Below are positions 59,441 to 64,000 of a stretch of DNA of 64,000 nucleotides, piece by piece. This DNA comes from Ilumatobacter sp. (GTDB taxonomy: Bacteria; Actinomycetota; Acidimicrobiia; Acidimicrobiales; Ilumatobacteraceae). The number at the start of each line of letters is the position of its first letter. Within the stretch, counting starts at the first letter, position 1. The notes beneath the pieces were generated by a model. It was not told where the DNA came from and did not search any database. It worked only from the letters and a program-made list of their open reading frames with translations. The position numbers and the translations under genes are program-made. Location of the stretch: positions 1 through 64,000 of the forward strand of contig NZ_JASJCS010000004.1 of the NCBI RefSeq assembly GCF_030065885.1. Direction: 5' to 3'.

Positions 59441-60244
59441 ATGTCCGACACGAGCCCCATCGCCCCGGTCGGGGCGAGCCCCACGACGCCTGAGCCGCCC
59501 GGGCAGCCGGTCGAGAACCCGGGTGCACTGCTCGACCGCGACGCGTTCTTGAAGCTCCTGGTCGCCCAGCTGAAGTATCAGGACCCCACCAAGCCGGTCG
59601 ACGCCTCACAGATGGTCGCGCAGTCGGCGCAGCTCACGATGGTCGACCGGCTCAACGAGATCGCCAGCACGCTGGATGCCACGGCGGCATCCAATCGCTG
59701 GTCGCTCGCCGGGGGCCTCGTCGGCAAAGACGTCACGTTCGAGGACGAGGACGGAACGCTGCGCATCGAACGGGTGACGTCGGTTCGCGTCGACGGTGAC
59801 GACCTCGTGCTCAGCGCCGGTGCGTTCTCCGTCCCGCTCGCGGCCGTCGAGTCGGTCCACACCGCGGAGGTTCCGCCGACCACGTCCACGGCGACGGCCC
59901 CGTCTGCGACCCCGACCGCGCCGATCCCGACGGCGACCACGCCCACGACCGACATCGCACCCGCGGCCCAGACCGAACCGACGGCGAGCGACGACACCGC
60001 ATCGGCGCCCGACACGACGTCGACGCCGTCGGACGACGCAACCGTCACGTCCGGCCCGGCTGCGCCGACCGGCACCGCCGACGCGACCGCAGCGTCGGAC
60101 GGCACCGACGCCACATCGACGCCATCGACGCCGTCGGACGACGCAACCGTCACGTCCGGCCCGGCTGCGCCGACCGGCACCACCGACACGACCGCAGCGT
60201 CGGGCGGCACCGACACGACATCGGAGTCGACCGTGCAGGCGTGA
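59441..60244 (+). CDS. flgD: Flagellar hook-cap scaffold FlgD, with repeat tail
   Basis: Residues about 25-130 are the FlgD N-domain and following beta part (DRDAFLKLLVAQLKYQDPTKPVDASQMVAQSAQLTMVDRLNEIA, LVGKDVTFEDEDG). The usual C-terminal FlgD/Ig domains are not recognisable; instead some 125 residues of Thr/Ala/Pro/Asp low complexity with a 35-residue repeat follow. 267 residues. FlgD caps the growing hook. The 80-base gap before it is rich in CGAC steps; the ATG has GAGGGAGA. Confidence 0.88.
   Translation: MSDTSPIAPVGASPTTPEPPGQPVENPGALLDRDAFLKLLVAQLKYQDPTKPVDASQMVAQSAQLTMVDRLNEIASTLDATAASNRWSLAGGLVGKDVTFEDEDGTLRIERVTSVRVDGDDLVLSAGAFSVPLAAVESVHTAEVPPTTSTATAPSATPTAPIPTATTPTTDIAPAAQTEPTASDDTASAPDTTSTPSDDATVTSGPAAPTGTADATAASDGTDATSTPSTPSDDATVTSGPAAPTGTTDTTAASGGTDTTSESTVQA
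60021..60230 (+). repeat. 105-bp in-frame tandem repeat in the flgD tail, two copies
   Basis: The sequence beginning CGACGCCGTCGGACGACGCA starts at 60021 and again at 60126, so the unit is 105 bases (35 residues, TPSDDATVTSGPAAPTGT...). Copies differ at a few positions. It is the second gene in a row with a repeat-built disordered region. Confidence 0.8.
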
Positions 60245-60256
60245 CGAATCGTTCCC

Positions 60257-60285
60257 GTCGCCGACCTGATGACCGGGTCGGCGAC
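60257..60285 (+). terminator. Perfect 10-bp hairpin between flgD and flgE
   Basis: GTCGCCGACC and GGTCGGCGAC form a perfect 10-bp stem with a 9-base loop, 12 bases after the flgD stop. No T-run follows. It may end or stabilise the long upstream transcript and set the level of flgE, whose own promoter could lie in the 130 bases that follow. Confidence 0.55.
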
Positions 60286-60418
60286 ACCCGGCGACCTCAC
60301 GGCGCAATCGCGAGTCCGCCGGACCGTTCAGAACACGCCCGAACGGAAACGGGCGGAACACCTCGCACCCCGAGGGCGGCATGGACGCCGGCAACCAACA
60401 CTCAGGAGGAAACCAGCC

Positions 60419-61660
60419 GTGATCCGATCCATGTCCAGCGCCCTGTCGGGGCTGCGCAACCACCAAGTCATGCTCGACGTCGTCGGCAATGACATCGCCA
60501 ACGTCTCCACCGTCGGCTTCAAGAGCTCCACGACCGTCTTCTCGGACGTCCTCACGCAGACGCTCAACGGCGCGAGTGTGCCGAGCGCCGTGACCGCCGG
60601 GACGAACCCGGCCCAGATCGGCCTGGGTTCGCGCCTCGCCGGCACGATCCAGTCGTTCACCCAGGGCGCCATCCAGCGGACCGGTCGCTCGACCGACCTC
60701 GCCATCCAGGGCGACGGCTTCTTCATCGTCGACGACGGCGGTCAGCCGCTGTACACGCGAGCCGGTGCGCTCGCGATCGACGCCGCCGGGACCCTGGCGA
60801 CACCCGACGGGATGCTCGTCCAGGGGTGGATGGCGGACGCCTCCGGCGCGATCAACACCAACGCCTCCATCGGACCCGTCGAGATCAGCGTCGGCGACCT
60901 GCTCCCGCCGGTGCAGACCACCGACGTCGAGCTCGGCGGCAACCTGGCAGCCGACTCGCCGGTCGGCACGATCTCGAGCCTGACGGTGGCGGTCTACGAC
61001 GACCAGGGCACCGCGGTGCCGCTCAACCTCGCCGTGACCAAGACCGCCGCCGACGAGTGGACCGTCACCGCGACCGCCGGCACGCCGCCCGCGGCGGTGG
61101 CCCTGACCGACAACGTCCTCACCTTCGACGGCTTCGGCGAGCTCACCGCGCCGGCCGATCGCAACATGAACATCGCAGCGGGTGCGCTGCCCGGGTTCGG
61201 TGGAGCCGTCACGATCGACCTCGGCGGGGCCACCCAGGCCGGTCGGATCACCCAGTACGCCGGATCGCCGACTGCCGGCGTGATCCGGCAGAACGGCAGC
61301 GCGGCAGGCGCGCTGCAGACGTTCACGATCGGCCAGGACGGCGTCGTCACCGGCAACTACTCGAACGGTCGGACGCGCCCGATCGGCCAGGTCGCCCTGG
61401 CGGTGTTCTCCAACCCCGGTGGCCTCGAGCGGGTCGCCGGAGCGTGGCGGGAGACCCCGAACTCCGGTCTCGCGCAGGTCGGTGGTGCCGGGGTCGGCGC
61501 CCGTGGGCTGCTGTCGGCCGGCACGCTCGAGATGTCGAACGTCGACCTCGCCGAGGAGTTCACCCGCCTGATCGTCGCCCAGCGCGGCTTCCAGGGCAAC
61601 GCCCGGGTGATCACCACCGCCGACGAGGTCCTCCAAGAGGTCGTGAACCTCCGCCGCTGA
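60419..61660 (+). CDS. flgE: Flagellar hook protein FlgE
   Basis: 413 residues. N-terminal SMSSALSGLRNHQVMLDVVGNDIANVSTVGFKSSTTVFSDVLTQT and IQGDGFFIVDDGGQPLYTRAGAL are hook signatures; the C-terminus EMSNVDLAEEFTRLIVAQRGFQGNARVITTADEVLQEVVNL is standard. GTG 60419 has AGGAGGAA upstream. No separate flgG or flgF is seen in the window, so the distal rod genes lie elsewhere or are missing. Confidence 0.94.
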   Translation: MIRSMSSALSGLRNHQVMLDVVGNDIANVSTVGFKSSTTVFSDVLTQTLNGASVPSAVTAGTNPAQIGLGSRLAGTIQSFTQGAIQRTGRSTDLAIQGDGFFIVDDGGQPLYTRAGALAIDAAGTLATPDGMLVQGWMADASGAINTNASIGPVEISVGDLLPPVQTTDVELGGNLAADSPVGTISSLTVAVYDDQGTAVPLNLAVTKTAADEWTVTATAGTPPAAVALTDNVLTFDGFGELTAPADRNMNIAAGALPGFGGAVTIDLGGATQAGRITQYAGSPTAGVIRQNGSAAGALQTFTIGQDGVVTGNYSNGRTRPIGQVALAVFSNPGGLERVAGAWRETPNSGLAQVGGAGVGARGLLSAGTLEMSNVDLAEEFTRLIVAQRGFQGNARVITTADEVLQEVVNLRR

Positions 61661-61695
61661 GCCGAGGCTGACCCGTCCTGCCCCCGGAACCTCCC

Positions 61696-62673
61696 ATGTC
61701 GACGGCGACATCGTCTGCAGCGAAGCGCTCGGCAGGCGGACGCGTCCGCGGGCCGGGCGAGGTGCGCCCGTTCGACTTCCGTCGGCCGTCGACGTTGCCG
61801 CGGGAGCACGTGCGGACGATCCAGATCGCGCAGGAGTCGATGGCGCGAGGCTTCACGACGGCGCTGGCGGCCTCGCTGCGGGCGGTCACCGAGGTCTCGA
61901 TCCGCGACTTCGAGCAGTGCACGTACGACGAGTACGCGCGGACGATCGACAACCCGACGGCGTTGACGATGCTGTCGTTCCAGTCGCGACGCGCCTCGGC
62001 GATGCTCGAGATCCCGCTGCGGGTCGCATTCGGAGCCGTCGAGCTCCTCCTCGGGGGTCTCGGCGGCGACGAGCAGCCGGCCCGGCCGATGACCGAGCTC
62101 GAGCTCGGCCTGCTGCACGGGGTCGTCGACGAGCTGCTGCCGGAGATCAGGACGGCGCTCCAACCGATCATGGCCATCGAGCCGATGATCCTCGGCCAGG
62201 AGTCGAATCCCCAGTTCGCGCAACTGGCGGCGCCGAACGAGATGGTGATCGTGATGTCCTTCGAGATCCGGCTCGAGGCGGTCACCGATGTCGTCAGGCT
62301 GTGCGTGCCGTTCGGCCTCCTCCTGCCGCACCTCGATCACCTCACGCGTGGGCCGACCGACCCCTCGGCGTCGGCCGTCGCCGAGGAGCAGGCGCGGTTG
62401 CACGACGCGCTCGTGTCGGCACCGGTGGCGGTCGCAGCGACCTTCCGGCCCGCCGTCGCGAGCTCGCGTGAGATCGTGTCCCTGCAGGTCGGCGACGTGC
62501 TCATGTTGCCCCATCCCACGTCGGCGCCCCTGTCGCTCGAGGTCGACGGCGTCGCCGTCCACGAGGCAACGATCGGGAGGGTCAACCGTCAGACGGCCTT
62601 GCAGGTCGGCGCCCCTGCTGCACCCGGCCAGACCCGCCGACCGAGCCGGGTGCAGATCGTCAAGCGGGCCTGA
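61696..62673 (+). CDS. fliM: Flagellar motor switch protein FliM
   Basis: 325 residues with the FliM middle domain (REHVRTIQIAQESMARGFTTALAASLRAVTEVSI, SFQSRRASAMLEIPLRVAFGAVELLLGGLGG, MSFEIRLEAVTDVVRLCVPFGLLLP) and a C-terminal SpoA domain (IVSLQVGDVLMLPHPTSAPLSLEVDGVAVHEATIG). The N-terminal CheY-binding helix LSQxEIDALL is absent; there is only a Gly/Arg-rich start and FDFRRPSTLPREH. It is the last gene of the long plus-strand run. Confidence 0.93.
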   Translation: MSTATSSAAKRSAGGRVRGPGEVRPFDFRRPSTLPREHVRTIQIAQESMARGFTTALAASLRAVTEVSIRDFEQCTYDEYARTIDNPTALTMLSFQSRRASAMLEIPLRVAFGAVELLLGGLGGDEQPARPMTELELGLLHGVVDELLPEIRTALQPIMAIEPMILGQESNPQFAQLAAPNEMVIVMSFEIRLEAVTDVVRLCVPFGLLLPHLDHLTRGPTDPSASAVAEEQARLHDALVSAPVAVAATFRPAVASSREIVSLQVGDVLMLPHPTSAPLSLEVDGVAVHEATIGRVNRQTALQVGAPAAPGQTRRPSRVQIVKRA

Positions 62674-62677
62674 TCAT

Positions 62678-62703
62678 CGCGCTCGTCGCCGCCGACGAGC
62701 GCG
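62678..62703. terminator. Bidirectional hairpin terminator after fliM
   Basis: CGCGCTCGTCG-CCGC-CGACGAGCGCG is a perfect 11-bp stem with a 4-base loop, 5 bases after the fliM stop and 12 bases from the end of the convergent GGDEF gene. It can act on both strands. Confidence 0.7.
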
Positions 62704-62714
62704 AGAGCGCCGGA

Positions 62715-64000
62715 TCACCACGTCGAGGAGTACACGATCGGCGGCAACGGCGTCGGCTCCTCGTGGTCGTGAGGAGCGCTCCGCCATCCGTTGCGGCCCC
62801 TCAGCTTGGCGTGATAGAGGGCCGCGTCGGCGTCCTGGAGGAGCGAGGCGAGCCCGGCCTCGCCGTGCGGGGACTGCGTGCAGGCCACACCGATCGTGAC
62901 CGTCTGCGGCCACTCGTGGCCGTCGATGCCGAGGGCCTCCCGGCGGAAGACCTCCACGATGCGGGAAGCGACGATCTCCGCCGCCTCGAGGTTCGTTCCC
63001 GGGAGCACCACCACGAACTCGTCGCCGCCGTAGCGGCCGACGAGATCCTCCGACCGCACCGCGTCCATCACGCGCTGCGCCGCCTGTTGGAGCACGCTGT
63101 CGCCACCGTGGTGGCCGAGGCAGTCGTTGACGGACTTGAAGTAGTCGAGATCGACGAAGAGCACCGACAGCGGTACGCCGAGCTCGGCAGCGAGCCGATG
63201 CTCGTCGGCGAGCGCCTCGTCGAGATGGCGCCGATTGAACAACCCGGTGACCGGATCGAGCCGGTGCGCGAGCTCGAGCTCGGCGGTCACGTTCGTGAGG
63301 TGCGCGAGATCGCGCTGGAGCTGGCTGACCGCCTCGCGTTGCTGCATCTGGCGAGCGACCATCACGTCGCCCGCCATCTCGGCGAGCAGCTCCAACGGTG
63401 GAACATCGGCGTGGAGGAGCGGGGCGAGGTCCGGCAGCGACTCGGCGACGCCGGTGAGCACGTCGGACATCATCTGGTCGTCGAGGTGGAGCGCGGTTTC
63501 GGCCATGATCCCGGCCCGAGACAGCGCCTTCACGTCGCCCCCGATCCATTCCGCGATCAGGCGGCCCGTGGCGACGATGCAGGCCAGCGCGTCGCCGGTC
63601 GTCGGCTCATCGGCGACGACGTGACTCTGCCGGACCGCCGCCACGATGTGGCTCGGCAGGCGCCAGGCCTCCAACAACTCGGCACCGATGGCTGCGTGGT
63701 CGGCGCCGAGGGTCGCGAACTCGGCGGCGACGATGTCCTCGTGCGTCGCCGTGCTGTCGAGCTCGGCATACGTCTCGGACTCGAGCCGGTCGATCACGAG
63801 GATCCCGATCTCCTGCACGAGCGCGGCGAGGAAGGCATCGGACGGTGTGACCAGCAGACACTGAGACGCGAGCACTTGGGCGGACACCGCAGCGTGGACG
63901 CTGCTCGTCCACTGCGACTGGAACGACAGGCCGTCGGCCCCGAATGCCGACTGGTCGCTGAACAGCGTGAGGCTGAGCGCCGCGGTAAGCACTGCATCGA
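62715..64000 (-). CDS. HDOD-GGDEF diguanylate cyclase (5' end beyond window)
   Basis: At least 428 residues are present; the start lies right of the window. An HDOD-like domain (ALVQEIGILVIDRLESETYAELDS, HAAIGAELLEAWRLPSHIVAAVRQSH) is followed by a linker coiled coil and a GGDEF domain (HRLDPVTGLFNRRHLDEALADEHR, VLFVDLDYFKSVNDCLGHHGGD, GRYGGDEFVVVLPG). The active-site GGDEF is intact and an RxxD inhibitory site (RSED) lies 5 residues before it, so it should make c-di-GMP with product feedback. It ends at a terminator shared with fliM. Confidence 0.92.
   Translation of the reverse strand, partial: DAVLTAALSLTLFSDQSAFGADGLSFQSQWTSSVHAAVSAQVLASQCLLVTPSDAFLAALVQEIGILVIDRLESETYAELDSTATHEDIVAAEFATLGADHAAIGAELLEAWRLPSHIVAAVRQSHVVADEPTTGDALACIVATGRLIAEWIGGDVKALSRAGIMAETALHLDDQMMSDVLTGVAESLPDLAPLLHADVPPLELLAEMAGDVMVARQMQQREAVSQLQRDLAHLTNVTAELELAHRLDPVTGLFNRRHLDEALADEHRLAAELGVPLSVLFVDLDYFKSVNDCLGHHGGDSVLQQAAQRVMDAVRSEDLVGRYGGDEFVVVLPGTNLEAAEIVASRIVEVFRREALGIDGHEWPQTVTIGVACTQSPHGEAGLASLLQDADAALYHAKLRGRNGWRSAPHDHEEPTPLPPIVYSSTW

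Noticed and set aside
57378-59609. A 743-codon minus-strand frame opposite fliK
   Set aside because: An Arg/Gly-rich shadow of a low-complexity gene; the plus strand has the FliK C-domain and coupled overlaps on the left.
59606-61711. A 701-codon minus-strand frame opposite flgD and flgE
   Set aside because: No domain, no start signal, and it opposes clear hook proteins.

Overview
The window is high-GC DNA, dense in short overlapping genes. It reads as the chromosome of a flagellated actinobacterium, most likely an Acidimicrobiia relative such as Ilumatobacter (inferred from gene content, not searched). Supporting features are a rex-hemACD-hemBL heme block, a WhiB protein, an ECF sigma factor with a zinc-type anti-sigma factor, a GalE2-like/acyltransferase-like gene pair, and a complete-looking export apparatus and hook-basal-body gene set with fliW-csrA. 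No rRNA, tRNA, CRISPR array, insertion sequence or prophage was recognised.

Left third (about 0.2-21.4 kb): housekeeping genes. An acyl-CoA ligase is followed by the redox sensor gene rex, with a Rex-type operator in front of it, then by hemA, hemC, hemD, two Ig/propeller-like envelope proteins, hemB and hemL. Next come a four-gene minus-strand operon (epimerase, PlsC-like protein, hydrolase, flavin oxidoreductase), an M23 peptidase, a DUF2510/scramblase-like protein, a phosphatase-like protein without the catalytic cysteine, tilS, a 50-residue membrane protein, a SigR-type sigma/anti-sigma pair and an alpha/beta hydrolase. Nearly every operon head here has a -10 hexamer of the form TANNNT 6-9 bases before its start codon, so the mRNAs should be leaderless. 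Three genes instead follow a micro-ORF of 8-16 codons whose TGA stop overlaps the start of the main gene.

Right two thirds (about 21.4-64 kb): flagellar genes, mostly with Shine-Dalgarno sites. In order: a PAS protein and an unknown protein with fliL; motB, motA and flbD; flgN-flgK-flgL; flhA with an FlhF N-domain protein and a small membrane protein; fliW-csrA; flhB, fliR, fliQ, fliP, fliO and fliN; whiB; an EAL-HDOD protein and two unknown genes; an M15 peptidase; a sigma factor; then a long plus-strand run fliC, fliD, fliS, two unknowns, fliH, flgB, flgC, fliE, fliF, fliG, a small ORF, fliI, fliJ, a lytic transglycosylase, fliK, flgD, flgE, fliM. The run ends against a convergent HDOD-GGDEF protein cut by the window edge.

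How it fits together: MotAB-FliL form the stator, FliF-FliG-FliM-FliN the rotor, and FlhAB-FliOPQR with FliHIJ the export gate and ATPase. FlgB/C/D/E/K/L, FliC/D/E/K build the rod, hook and filament, with FlgN and FliS as chaperones. FliW and CsrA probably control flagellin translation through a GGA-loop hairpin in the fliC leader. The most unusual features are the leaderless micro-ORF couplings, a membrane protein with a FliF-like FliG-binding tail, an FlhF domain without its GTPase, and a regular CX4CX4CX4C head on HemL.
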